The translations under genes and the position numbers were made by a program. From Lampris incognitus (taxonomy: Eukaryota; Chordata; Actinopteri; Lampriformes; Lampridae): a DNA stretch of 64,000 nucleotides. The stretch is from NCBI RefSeq assembly GCF_029633865.1, contig NC_079222.1, positions 33,520,822-33,584,821 of the forward strand, read 5' to 3'. The notes beneath the pieces were generated by a model, which was not told the origin of the DNA, did not search any database, and saw nothing but the letters and a program-made list of their open reading frames with translations. This document shows positions 41,288-54,500 of the stretch, piece after piece. Position 1 is the stretch's first letter. Each line of letters opens with the position of its first letter.

Positions 41288-42953
41288 AAATAATTTCACG
41301 TCACCTTTGAAAGAAATCAGTTAATTTTCTCCTCTTAACTCCACCCTGTCATAGCTCCATGATCTCCGTGTCTATATTGCCTGAGTGGGATGCCACATAC
41401 TGGCCTCCAGCCTAACTCGATTAACAGGATGGTCCATACCAATTTACAGTCACAAAGTTAAGCCTAGGAAGGTTACTGCTGTACCTAGCTAGCTAAAATA
41501 AGTCACTTGCCTGTCTGGGAATATGATGAGTTTGCCTTGATTTAAAAAAAAACTGATGATACTAAATAAGCATGGTCGCTGGTTTGTAGATAATTAAGTT
41601 TACAGCGGTTTGCTAAAATATCAATTTTGATAAAGGAGACATTGTTTAGTGGGAATACAACACCGTCCTCTTACAACCCGCGAAAGTGATGACGCAACAT
41701 CATTTTAAACTCTAAAAAAAACAAAAAAACATTAATCGTTAGTTATTTGAATGGCTAGCATGTAATATATGGATTCTTTTGCAATAAAGACAGAGTAAAA
41801 AAAATGTCAGAATAAATGAATTGTTGATGGAAGATGTGCCAGTGCTCAACTCCGCCTGGTGATGTTTGAGATGCTATGTGGCAGTGCTGTGCCCTGGACA
41901 GCTCCGGCCCAATTTCATCCATGACAGCACCCAGACTAAAGAGACACATAAAGACAATAGTGATGCAGTAACATTAGTACTTGCTAGCCACTGCTAGAGT
42001 CTGTTACAGCCCATCCTGACGCGACGAGATGCGAGCAAGTGATTTTTAAGCACATTGAGTAGTTTCAAATAACCTGTCCTAACAGGGCAAGGGACCCTTT
42101 ACTTGGTCAAGAAATCACTCGCTTTGAGCCGAGGCTTGTTCCAGTGGAAATGACGAGGGAAACCAAGTTAATGCCCACTTTGCAAGATGATTGGCTCCCA
42201 TTTCCGTGAGTCTGCGACACTATCTGATCCCGCCTGGACGCTGTGACGTGCGCGGTTTCCAGGCAACTCGCTCGCGTTATGTTGGGAGTCGGTGTTATCT
42301 GCATTAGCTTCAAACAGCATGGCAGCTTGCAGCACTAGCCAGCCAGCTAATAGAGACATAGCTATATAACTATCATCCTGTATGCCGGTTTACCAATGCC
42401 AGTGATTTAAGGAAAATGCACCGACGTTCTGCAGTCCTCGAGCTGGAGGCTGATTAACTTCAGGCTCGTAATCTGTGTCCAATTCTGACTCACTTCATAC
42501 AGTTTAACAGCTGCCATATTTGGGAAAACAAATAGGAGCTATCAGATGTTAACAGGCCAGTGCATGAGCCCATGTGGATGTGTTTTCAGTTTGCCCATTC
42601 AGCATTTGGGTGGGAGGGTCTTATCACTTTGGATGTGTAAATTGCTCAAACGGGGGTTTTGGCACGTCCGTTGAAACTGGTTATATAAATCATGTTTATT
42701 TTGATGAATTCTCACTGAATTTTAGCAAAAGTAGACGGATTGCCATAAGGAAAAATCACTCCAACCGTGTTCAGTAGGGTTTATCGTGTTATAAGCCACG
42801 AGACCAGACATATAAAAACAAAGGAAATGACTTCAGGTTATTACGGATGATACCTGGCGTACATTCTAACAAAGCCAAGTATGGCAATGGTTCCTTTAAC
42901 CTTTTGGCTGCACTGGTTAAAGGTTCTGATCATTTTGTTCAAACTGACCACAT
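41288..42953. other. Anonymous DNA
   Basis: No exon or element is recognised in about 1.7 kb. The segment 42005-42300 has several CG dinucleotides and the phrase 'CCTGACGCGACGAGATGCGA', which may come from an old DNA transposon, but no ends can be set. Confidence 0.4.
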
Positions 42954-43346
42954 GGGGCGTCCGGGTGGCATGGCGGTCTCTTCCGTTGCCTACCAACGCG
43001 GGGATCGCCGGTTCGAATCCCCGTGTTACCTCCGGCTTGGTCTGGCGTCCCTACAGACACAATTGGCCGTGTCTGCGGGTGGGAACCCGGATGTGGGTAT
43101 GTGTCCTGGTCGTTGGACTAGCGCCTCCTCTGGTCGGTCGGGGCGCCTGATCGGGGGAGGGGAATAGCATGATCCTCCCACGCGCTACGTCCCCCAGGCG
43201 AAACTCCTCACTTCCAGGTTAAAAGAAGCGGCTGGCGACTCCACGTGAGGCAGAGGGGGTGGAGCAGCGACCGGGACGGCTCTGAAGAGTCGGGTACAAC
43301 TGGGGAGAAAAAGGGGGGGATTCCAAAAAAAAGGGGGGAGAAAAAT
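42954..43346 (+). repeat. SINE family G with 9-bp target duplication
   Basis: A full-length SINE with head 'GGCGTCCGGGTGGCATGGCG', an exact B box GGTTCGAATCC near 43010-43020, and a G/A-rich 3' end. The direct repeat TGACCACAT flanks it at 42945-42953 and 43347-43355. Part of the 3' third is deleted. Confidence 0.85.
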
Positions 43347-43433
43347 TGACCACATTGAATTGAACTCGGACCTCTTCTGTTGATCTATATATTATATATA
43401 AGTATATATTTAAGTTTGCATATATTAAGAGAC

Positions 43434-43570
43434 CCTGAGTAGGATGAGCGGTTTGGATAATGGATGGATGGATGGATGGATGGATGGATGGATGGATGGA
43501 TGTGCGTGGGTCTCTGTGAGTGAGCGTGTGTGTGTGTGAGAGAGAGAGAGAGAGAACGAGAGAGAGAGCG
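43434..43570 (+). repeat. SINE tail (GGAT)n plus GT/GA microsatellite
   Basis: 'GAGTAGGATGAGCGGTTTGG' followed by about ten GGAT units is the 3' end of the 16200/46263 SINE family. GT and GA dinucleotides follow. The DNA from 43571 to 44520 is unassigned. Confidence 0.75.
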
Positions 43571-44519
43571 AGAGCGCGCTGTGCGTGCACGCGTGGTGCG
43601 CGCGTGCTCAGTCTGCGTCTGTGACAGATGCTGCCCTAGCATGCCCTTGACAATTCCAAGCTTGGCATTACAATACAACCAACCAACCAAACCATCTGCT
43701 GAATATTCATTATAGTAGTATACAAATGTCCACAAATTAAAGATTTATTTTTTTATCTTATTCATACCGTTTGTATTATTGGATGGTAATAATTTTTGCC
43801 TCGGAAAGAGTGGAGGGGAAAAAATGTGCAAACAGGTCACCAGCAGGATCTGAATTACATTAAGCCACCGGGACCCCCCCCCCACCACCACACACACACA
43901 TGCACACACAACAGCACAGTTTCATAAGCGAGTGAAAACTGCATGACTGCACTACGGATTAAAACAAGAGAACATTGAGAAACTTGTTTGAAATCTTATA
44001 AAATCCGTTGTCAGTGTGTAAGTGATGGCATGTGTCGGTGTATAAATAACAAATGAAAGGTTATTATGCAACCTGGATGCAACACGCTATAGCTGCATGT
44101 AGTCCACCATTTTGAGTTTCATGCAATGAATCTCACAAGTACTTGGGTCTGAACGGGACAGTGTTGTATTTAATCATATTGATATTAGTGGCATCCTTCA
44201 TAATATTGTCTGGAAACGTTGTGCAGAAACTATTCTGCATAAACAACATTTCTCTGATGCAACACAATTCTGCCCAAATGTTATCCCATTTAATTGTCAA
44301 AAGTTGATGAATGCTACACACACTGAGGCCATGCCTCAAAACAGCAACATTGTTTTGTGGCTCATCTGTCTCTATTGTGATTAATAGGCAGGTCTGCTGG
44401 ACTATAACGATGTAGTAAACTCTGTGTGTGCACTGGCATGCACACCGCACACCGAGGGCCAGGAGCCGAACATGGAACAGGGGCACCTCTTCTGTGTGCA
44501 CCAGTGTGGGACCCTATCC

Positions 44520-45130
<611 letters not shown>

Positions 45131-45134
45131 AGGT

Positions 45135-46095
45135 GACCATCTTCATCATCATCCTGGGGGTTGGGCAGTATGGGTCCTATGTTTGGTGAAGAGGCCTATC
45201 GGCCATATTTGCTAGGAAGACTTGGGCACAGCGAGGGTAGGACAACATGATTCGACGGTTTGAAGGGAAAGCTGCTGCATGGTCTTTCCTTTGAGCATGC
45301 TCTTCCTGAGATGCTTTTGCAGATTTGGTTTCACAGGTGTTGACACCCTCCACGGTGCTGCTTCTGCTGGCTGGATGGTCTTGGGCAAGGCACTCCCAAG
45401 AAACACGGCTCATTTGGAAATCTATGAGGGAGGCTTTAAGAGTGTCCTTAAAGTGCTTCTTTGGGCCTCCTTGGTGTCGGGCTCTCGTGTGTAGCTTGCC
45501 GTAGAAGATTTGCTGGGCAGGTGCTTGTCAGACATTCTGCAGTTATGACCTGTCAATCTGAATTTCACTTGTCTTTGCATTTTATGGATGCTGGGATCTT
45601 TGATGTCTGTAAAGACGCCGGGTATTTTTGCCAGCTGCTGGTCCATACCTTGCTGGCCTACAGAAGGGTGGTGAGGATGATGGTTCTGTATACTTTCACC
45701 TTGGTGTCTAGATTTACTCCCCTCCTTTCCCAGATGGTTGGAGAGAGTCTTCCAAAGCATGAACTTGGCAAGCGTGGCGCTGACTTCATCATCAGTATCC
45801 GTAGAGTGGGATAGAATAGCTGCCCCAGAATTTAAATCGATCCACCACTTCTAGATTCTGGTTGTTGATTATGAGTTCAGGGTCTTGTGGGGTTTTCCAG
45901 TCGGAGGTTGGCACATTAACAGAGTCTTCTTTGTGCTGATGGCGAGTTCAAAGTTGCCGCAGGTTGCAGAGAACATGTCCACGCTGGACTGCATGTCTGC
46001 CTCATGTCTCGCAATCAGCGCACAATCATCTGCAAACAGAAGGTCATGTGCTCTTTTAGCATGAACTTTAGCCTTTACCTGAAACTGTCACAGGT
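45135..46095 (-). mobile_element. LINE reverse-transcriptase C-terminal relic
   Basis: From about 46050 the minus strand reads F-A-D-D-C-A-L-I-A-R, then 'FSATCGNFELAISTKKT' (45970), 'LDTKVKVYRTIILTTLL' (45715-45660), and degraded 'RQVKFRLTGHNCRM'/'LPSKSSTASYTREPD' (45560-45480), which is the out-of-frame post-RT region. This is the order of a non-LTR reverse transcriptase ending with a C-terminal extension. Frameshifts make it inactive. The clade is not determined. Confidence 0.7.
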
Positions 46096-46262
46096 TGGAA
46101 AAATTGGCATCTATCCTATAGCGGGTGTCCGTACTCGGGTCTAAAAAAACAAGAAAAATATGAGTCCGCAAACTTGCTTAAATGCTCCAGAATACATTTA
46201 TTTTGTCAACATCTCAACCACAACAGGCCTTGGTCAAGGTGATGACGATTGTTCAGCAGGTG

Positions 46263-46616
46263 TGCGGCATGGTGGCGCAGTGGTTGGCACGGTGGCCTCA
46301 CAGCAAGAAGGTCCTGCGTTTGAGCCCCAGGGTAGCTCCACCTTGGAGTTTACATGTTCTCCCCGTGTCTGCGTGGGTTTCCTGTAGGTGCACCAGTTTC
46401 CTCCCACAGTCCAAAGACATGTAGGTCAGGTGATTCGGCCGTACTAAATTGTGCCTTGGTGTGAATGTGTGTGTGTGTGTGTGTGAGCCCTGTGATGGCC
46501 TGCCGGCCTGTCCAGGGTGTCTCCCCACCTGCCGCCCAATGACTGCTGGGATAGGCTCCAGCATCCCCGCGACTCTTGAGAGCCGGATAAGCGGTTTGGA
46601 TAATGAATGGATGGAT
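46263..46616 (+). repeat. tRNA-headed SINE with (GGAT)n tail, full length
   Basis: The head 'GCGGCATGGTGGCGCAGTGG' is shared with family V. The body (GT microsatellite at 46465-46484, then 'CCTGTCCAGGGTGTCTCC') and tail match 16200, 49905 and 59411. It shows that the 3'-only copies come from a tRNA-headed SINE. Confidence 0.85.
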
Positions 46617-47501
46617 CCACCCACCAGACATGTTATGCAAATAAACAACGACAATTATATCCTAACGCCTATAGATATCCTCGCCATGAGAAAGGCTTGT
46701 GGAGAGAAATGCAACAGAAAAGAGAATATAGAATACATAGAAGAAATGTAATAGACATAGACGTGCCAGAAAGGAGATACGGCCCGACATCAAACTCCCC
46801 ATTCAAACCGTTGGCTGACAAAAGTGGGTCTTAAAACTCTACTTGCATGACAGCATGTTGTTCACATTGCCTCCTTGACGTGGTGACTTCAGTCTCTCAA
46901 TACCCCTACAATGTTGCTCTGCAAGTCCACGCCCAGCCTTTTTGAAGTGAGCTGCTATTGGTTTCTTTTCATCCATGTTGCTAATTGACTGATTCTTGCC
47001 TTAAGGCATCCGGACGTTTTCCCTACATGAAGTAAGTCCCGTAGGTATTGGATCCCAGACATGACATTACGGGTGGCGCAAGAGATTGCAATCATTACCT
47101 CGTGTTTCTTTACAGTCAAAGGGGTCTCTGCCCTGCCAGTGAAAGCGTGGCAGTGAACACGATGCCGAAGAGTGTAGGTGCCACAGCGCGCACCTTCTTC
47201 ACGCCGTTTGTTACTGGGGAGGGGACAGATGGTCCACCATCATCAAGGACTGGTCATCTTTTCTTCAGCATGAAAAGATAAGGCCTGGGGTTTAAGCCCC
47301 CCCCCCCATTAGTCAAAACAAGCAAGTAACTCTTATTTATAAAGTACATCAACTAGCATTAACCAAAGTGCTGTACAATTAACCAATGCAGTACAGTCAT
47401 GTGATAGAAAGTAAAAGGCTAATATTTGCAAAGCAGACAGAAAGGGGCGCTACTGAGAATAGATGTTTTGACGCATGCTCAGTAAGTCAGGTAAAAAATA
47501 A
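46617..47501. other. Anonymous DNA with LINE-like 3' motif
   Basis: No gene is recognised. 'CTCTTATTTATAAAGTAC' and 'CCAAAGTGCTGTACAATTAA' (47330-47380) look like a LINE 3'-UTR fragment on the minus strand. A poly(C) run lies at 47299-47307. Confidence 0.4.
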
Positions 47502-47606
47502 TCAAAGAAGGTTGAATCAGTTCATCTGGATACAACGTTTATTGACAATTGTTTATTGTCTGTCAATAAACGTTGTATCCAGATGAACTGACTCAACCTT
47601 TTTTGA
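47502..47606. repeat. Foldback hairpin with 46-bp arms
   Basis: Arm 47502-47547 and arm 47561-47606 are reverse complements with two mismatches, separated by 13 nt. The arm sequence is the dispersed family also seen at 11208, 31540 and 39866. The 47607-48044 stretch that follows is unassigned. Confidence 0.9.
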
Positions 47607-48044
47607 TACTGAAAATAGAAGACTGCGGTACAGCCAAGTTATTGTTTTGGTGGAACAGGACTCCCCTCTGCTGGCCAATTAGAGGAACTGAGGAAGGAAG
47701 ATTCAACACAGGAGATTGTGCACTGTTATGTTATCCTGCGTGCAGCCTTGGAGGCAAAATAAATCAATATTTTGTCTCGGTTAGTTGGGAACACCAATGG
47801 CATTGAACATAATCACAAATTAGATATAAATAGACAAGACAAAAATTAAGTTTAAATCTGAAAAAAAAACAAGTCTCTTCTATTGTATGCACAGTTTCGA
47901 TAAGAGACTAAGTTGACTGCCTTGATAAGAGACTTTGGCTAAGAAGTAGTATGTAAAAGGTCATGTATATGTTCACAATGTTACAAAAGGGCAAGAACTA
48001 ATGAATATCCAAATTAAACAATAGAAATCTTACAATAACAATAG

Positions 48045-49775
48045 AAAGCTACGAAAGAAACTAAGAGAGCGGTAGTGATAGCAAGGACAAGAGTATACGA
48101 GGACCTGTACAAAAGACTAGATATGAAGGAAAGAGAGAGGAATATATATAGAATAGCCAGACAGAGTCAGAGCAAGCAAGGGTGTTGAACAAATAAAACT
48201 GATCAAGGACGCAGATGGAAGAGTACTGTCAAAAGATGAGGAGCTTTTACAGATGGATTATTTCAGTCACCAAATGAATGAAGAGAATAACAGAGAAAGA
48301 AGGATGAACCACAACAGAACGAAAAGGACGTGGGAGAGATTACAAGGGATGAGGTGATGAAAGTGTTGCAACGAATAAAAAAATGGAAAAACTGTGGGAC
48401 TGGACAATATACCAGCAGACGTCTGGAAATACTTAGACAATACTGGCACAGAGTTCCTGACTAGACTCTTCAACAACATAACACAGACTGGGAAAATGCC
48501 AGATGAACAGAGGAAGAGCGTAGTGGTACCAATTTACAAGAAACAGGGGATGCTCAACGTTGCTACAACTAGAGAAATTAATGGGACACACAATGAAGTA
48601 ATGGGAGAGAGTGATTGAAGTGAGACTTAGGAGGGAGTGACTATAGGGAAAGAACAATTTGGATTCATGCCTGGAAGAAATATCCCAGATGCGATATTTG
48701 TACTCGGGACCTTAACTGAAAAATACATTGAAGGACAGAAACAATCGCACTGCGTATTTATTGATTTGGAGAAGAGGGGTTTTGGTATTGTGTAAGAGCA
48801 AAGGGAGTGGCAGGAAATTACATCAGCATAATTCAGGACATGTACAGGGACTGCAAGACTGTAGTTCAATGTGCAGTGGGAACAACAAGTGAGTCTGAGG
48901 TGAAGGTAGGACTGCATCAAGGATCGGCATTGAGTCTTTTCCTGTTTGTGATACTGATGGACAGCCTCACAGAATATCTTAAGAAAGAGCCCCCATGGAG
49001 CATGATGTTTGCTGATGACATCATGCTAGCAAATGAGGGCGAGGAAAGGTTGGAGGGAGATCTTGAAGATTGGAGAGAAGTGCTAGAGATTAGAGGACTA
49101 AAGATCAGCAGAACAAAGACTGAGTACCTGTGTATAAATAAGCAAGTAGAAAGTCCAGGATTGACATTAGGAGGCGAAGATGTCCCAGAAGTTAATGAAT
49201 TCAAGTACTTAGGATTGATAATACAGACAGAAGGCAGTGGTAAGAAGGAAGTCAAGACAATGACACAATGTGGGTGGAATTCATGGAGAAAAGTAGCTGG
49301 AGTACTTTCTGACAAAAGAATGTCATTGAGGGTAAAGGGCAAGGTACATAAATCAAGGCCTGCCATGCTCTATGGTATGGAAGCAATGACAACAACAGAG
49401 AGGCTAAAATCTGCATCACGGGTAGCAGAGATGAACATGCTGCGCTGGTCCTTGAGAGTCACTAGAAAAGACCGGAAGAGAAATGAAGAAGTGAGAGAAA
49501 CATTCAAGATCAGAAGAATGGATGAGAAGTTGAGAGAGACAAGATTGAGATGGTTTGGACATGTAGAGAGGAGGCATAGACTATATAGGAAAGAAGGTAT
49601 TGGACCTGGAAATACCTGGCAAAAGAAAATGAGGAAGACCAAAGAATAGATGGAGGGACCAGATAGAGGAGGACACGAGGAGGGTTGAACTACGGGAGAG
49701 GGATGCATCAGACAGAAAGCTACGGAGGGCAAAAATCCACTGTGGCGACCCCTGAGAAACAGAGAACAAGCAGAA
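48045..49775 (+). mobile_element. RTE-like LINE, 3' half with long open frame
   Basis: Upstream of 48807 the frame is broken ('DEVMKVLQRIKKWK', 'FGFMPGRNIPDAIF'-like). From 48807 to 49649 an open frame of 280 residues covers reverse-transcriptase motifs 'VGLHQGSALS', the intact catalytic F-A-D-D at about 49005-49016, 'VNEFKYLGLIIQTEG', 'LRETRLRWFGHVERR' and the basic C-terminus. The 3' UTR ends in (GAA)n at 49776, the usual RTE-type tail. The 5' endonuclease part is missing or unrecognisable. It is better preserved than the other RTE-like fragments here and so probably younger, but it is not complete. Confidence 0.85.
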
Positions 49776-49871
49776 AGAAGAAGAAGAAGAAGAAGAAGAA
49801 GAAGAAGAAGAAGAAGAAGAAGAAGAAGAAGAAGAAGAAGAAAAAGCAGGAGGAGGAGGAGAAGAAGAAAC
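49776..49871 (+). repeat. (GAA)n tail of the LINE
   Basis: About 20 AAG/GAA units directly follow the LINE 3' UTR and grade into AGGAGG sequence. Confidence 0.95.
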
Positions 49872-49904
49872 AATAGAAATATATCAACAGACATCAATAC
49901 AGTG

Positions 49905-49939
49905 CTGTATCGGCCATACTAAATTACCCCTAGGTATGA

Positions 49940-49983
<44 letters not shown>

Positions 49984-50112
49984 TGGCCCTGCGGCCTGTC
50001 CAGGGTGTCTCTCCGCCTGCCGCCCAATGACTGCTGGGATAGGCTCCAGCATCCCTGCAACCTTGAGAGCAGGATAAGTGATTCGGATCATGGATGGATG
50101 GATGGATGGACG
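49905..50112 (+). repeat. SINE 3' body with (GT)n and (GGAT)n
   Basis: This is the same 3' body as 46263-46616, with the GT microsatellite expanded (49942-49982) and a GGAT tail. The head is missing. The DNA at 50113-50517 shows nothing beyond a GAAA tract at 50458-50490. Confidence 0.8.
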
Positions 50113-50517
50113 TCAGTACAGATGTAGAGAATATGGAACTCAATTTTGAAGAATATAGGAGCTGGTTTTGAAATGTGCATGTGATTTAAAATGATATAAA
50201 TACAATATAAAAGTATAAAATTAATCTGAAGGAAAATAACTGGCTCTAAACCCACTGTGGTCAGTGGGTGTCATATAATTATGTCTATATTACAATATAT
50301 TGACATATCGACAGCTGGTGGTTGCTTATGGCATGAAAGAGGCTTGTGCTGTCTCATAAAGAATTTACTTGACTCACTGGATTATAATATAGATGTCATT
50401 ATATGAGAGTGGGTATGTGTGCTAGATAACCTAGCTGACTATCAATGCCTGTTGCCATGAAGAAAGAAAGAAAGAAGGAAAGAAAGGAAGAGAGCCACTT
50501 TATTTATTTCATTTTTC

Positions 50518-50820
50518 AGTTACAATGAATTTGATCTCTGCATGTAACCCATCCTGTTTTATAGGAGCAGTGGGCGGCTGCAGCGCTCAGGGATCAACTC
50601 CAGTACTTCTTTCCATTGCCTTGCTCAGGGGCACAGGCAGGAGTATTAACTCTAACATGCATGTCTTTTTTATGGTAGGAGGAAACTGGAGCACCCAGAG
50701 GGAACCCACGCAGACACGGGGAGAATATGAAAACTCCACAAAGGACCCGGGATGGTCTGGGGTTTGAACCCAGGACCTTCTTGCTGTGAGGCAAGAGTGC
50801 TAACCACTGGGTCACCGTGA
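50518..50820 (-). repeat. SINE family V, nearly full length
   Basis: On the minus strand the tRNA head (from about 50818, 'GGTGACCCAGTGGTTAGCAC', B-box-like GGTTCAAACCCC) and the body 'GTGCCCCTGAGCAAGGCAAT' are present without interruption. It serves as the intact reference for the split copy at 40520-41287. The DNA at 50821-51198 is unassigned. Confidence 0.85.
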
Positions 50821-51196
50821 TTAAGCAGGTGTGTGTTATGGGGTGGGGTCAAGTCAACTGAACATGAAGTTATTATATAACCTAATAACTTCAAGTCTAG
50901 TTACCGATTATACTAACAAGCTAGGTTAATGTGGTGACCAGGATAAGGTTGGCCACAGCATGGTTCAAGCACTGATTATTGTAATGGACCCTGGAGAATA
51001 ACATATTACTAGCTCTTTACCTGAAAACCAATGCTGGACAGTTATCATTCATTAGTGTTTTCTGATGACAAATGTAGACTTTTGGCCACATGAGTCCATT
51101 ACATTTAATATATTCTGTACTAGTCCCTAAAAAAAGACATACTTCTCAGAGATGAACTTCTTAGTCGAGCATGAGACACTGCTGTTTGTAGGACAT

Positions 51197-51198
<2 letters not shown>

Positions 51199-51244
<46 letters not shown>

Positions 51245-51541
51245 TACATACACACACATACATACACACACATATATATATACACATACGTATGTATGTG
51301 TATATATATATATACACATACACATGCACATATACATTATACACACACACATACATACATATGTGGGTGTATGTATGTATATATATGTATATATGTGTAT
51401 GTATATATGTGTATATATGTATATATATATATGTGTGTGTGTATGTATGTATATATATATATATACACATACATACATACATACATACATACATACATAC
51501 ATACATACATACATACATACATACATACATACATACATACA
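51199..51541. repeat. Complex (TA)n/(CA)n/(TACA)n microsatellite
   Basis: (TA)n at 51199-51236 and mixed TA/CA/GT tracts to 51460, then about 20 units of TACA to 51541. Tyr/Ile/Thr-rich frames here are artefacts. Confidence 0.95.
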
Positions 51542-51599
51542 CGTATATTTGAAAACAACCAGAGGGAACACTACCACTATACAAGTCTCAGTGTTTTGT

Positions 51600-54500
51600 A
51601 GTTGACAAATAGTTCACTAATTCACTCAGCATAGTGCAAATTTACATTTTTATTTCGATTGTTAAGTTTTTTTTTTACATTGAATTTCTGTGAAATGCAA
51701 GCTGATAAGAACAAGGTAGTGCTATTTGCTAGCTATAGAGCAAAGTTGATATTTGAACTTGTAAAATAACCACCATCACCTGTGTGTGTGTGTGTGTCCA
51801 GTGATTAGAGAAAAGGCGATTACGTACAACACATCCGAATGAGTCGGGGTATGCTCGAAAATAAAAACACAACACGTAACTATTTACTTTCCAAGTATAT
51901 TTAATTGGCACAGTAAACACAATACAAAGTATTCAGTGCTCTGAAACACAAGCGTAGGCGACCAAATGGAACACAAACAAAAAAGTGCAAAACACACCAT
52001 TTGGTTGACCTTGTAAAAAAAGGAATAGAAGTCTTACTTAGCAAAGCAGAAAAGGTAATGGTAAGACCTTCAATAGTTAAAATAGATGTTTGTCTTTTTT
52101 CTTAAGTTTAAACTTTTATTCATATATATTCTCTCTGATTCCATCACGCCATCACTCCTGTACAGGCAGTCTACTCTGGATATTTACCGAAGGTTTGCGG
52201 TGGTCTCAGTGAAGACCCCCCTGGAAAAGGGGATGCGGCAGGTAGATGGTCTGTAACCTCTCCCATTTAACTGGGCATTTGTGCCCTACAAAAACACGTC
52301 CGTCTTTCTGTGTGAAACCCGGTCCACATCGTCATTTATGTGTTACAATTTTTCATTATTCAGGAAAAAAAATAGTGGTTTTGTTTGATATTTTGACAAG
52401 TTGAGCGATGGTGGCAAAAAAAACAAAAACGTGGGAGTTCTAAAACTGATTTGCTTTATTCCTTCAAGTAACTGAGTCCATATGGGCTAAGCTTATTTGC
52501 AGCTGGACACTGTTATCGTTATCCCATATAAAATCTATTTATTATATTCTGCATTCACTCAAATGACACTTCAACTGTGGCATTAATTCACAAAGCAAAA
52601 CAATGTATTTGTTACTTATATTTGCGTTTCATTAGATTCAGTCCCTTAGTTAGGCAGAACAAAGTGGCTGGTAAAGCAGGTGCAACAATGATTTCCAGCT
52701 TAAAAAATAAGTCATGAAATAAAAAGCAAAGTTTCTTTGACCCATCGTCATACAAAAAAATAAAAGAACAAAAAAAAATGTTAAAATTATGTATGTGCCT
52801 TTGAGGGAAGTGAATAGGCAAAATCACTTCTCGAGTCTGACTGTGTTCTCGTCAGAAAAAAAAACTCCCCTGTTGCCACCAAACTTTACGAAAATTACCT
52901 CTTAAATCTTCCACCATACCACATATAACATCAGCAACATTCTCTCATACTCCAGACAGTGAGACCGTAAACTAAAAACCCGGTTCTGGCCCAAATAACG
53001 CGTCAATGTGCCTTGTCTTAATAGTTCAGTCACATACTCACAGGACGTTGTGTGGGAGAGAATCACAGTATTTTCATATACAGTAGACAGTAAATGGACC
53101 ATGCTAAATACATCTGACATAAATAACTTTTACAAATCTCGTTTTTGGGTACACTGTCTGCTGGTTGGACCATGTGGAGGTTTTTGAAATACTGACGTCA
53201 CCACACAGTGATCACTGTAAATGAACAGCCACTTGCATCAGACACTTGTTAGAACGGGAGCGACGCGAACATCACATACACGCCGTATGTTTTCAGTATG
53301 ACACATAGGACAACACATTCATCACCCACCTACGCATAACATCGATCAGAGACATTTTTTGGGTCCCTACCAGGTTTATTTTTTTTTATATGTTTACAGT
53401 GAGAAGATTAAATCGGGGGCACTATTAAGAGGAGATCACTCGCTCACTGTTAAAACACAGATGAACATGCTTGCTGCAGCAAATTATCAGTCAGTGACAA
53501 GCCAACGAAAGAAAATAATTATAAAAAAAAAAAAGTAAAAATAACCACAGGCACAAAACCCAAATGGTGGCATACAGGTTAATCAAAGAATGTGACCAGG
53601 CAATGGGGTTAGCCAAACAGAAAGGCCGGTAGCAGGGGGTGTTTGCCGGTCCCCTGGGCTGTCAGCAGAGGGGCGAGGAGGAGACAGGGCAAGCATGCAG
53701 CACACCATCACACCGAGATGCCCTGCACCAGCTGTCAGCGCTCAGAGTAGCCAAAGGACAGCTTGTGCTGCTTAAGAAGGAGAAGGTTGTGGGGGTTGTG
53801 GAGGTTGGGGAGGTGGGGGTGGTCAGAGAGAGGAGCAGACACCAAATACAAGAATCTAGTTGTTGGGTTAGAGTGTGTGTATGGCGAATGAGGCAGATCC
53901 ATTTTCACATAGATCAGACACAACAACAGACCCCAGCCACTCATCACAAAGAAGAAGGGCGCTGGTCTCTCCTTTTCTCTCCCACGGGCTGAGATCTGCA
54001 AATATAAAGCTGAGGTTTGTGAGTGGAATAAAGGTCGAGGCCGTCTCAAGCCCTACTGTGAGTCCAGGAAGCTGGAAGACTCTTTTTGGGTGATGCTGCC
54101 GAGTAAACGAGGGAGTGAGGAATCTGTTTCTATCACATGACAGATCAACACAGTCGCACACAAACACACCAGGCTGAATGGGAAGGTTCGTCGAGGGGCT
54201 ACGGCTTCCTATCCTCGCCATTCAAGACGGAGTCCGTGGCCTGCTAGGCGGAGTGTTCAGGTCGTCTCCAAGCTGGTCTTCTTCCTGTCTCTGACCACAC
54301 CCTGATTTGTGTGTGTGTGTGTGTGTGTGTTGGCTGGGGCAAAAGGTACTGGAAGGGAGCAGCGGCGGGGCAGAGGCACATTCAGAGTGAGGAAGCCAAC
54401 AGCCGCCATCTTTATGACGTGGTGCAAGCTGGTTAGTTATATTGAGAAGCAAAGCTTTGCCGAGACAACGAAAACAAAAAATCATTTTGTGTTTTGTGTG

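Noticed and set aside
53735..54221. Open frames of 104-117 codons on both strands
   Set aside because: They overlap each other, lack domains and lie in the probable fnbp1 3' UTR.
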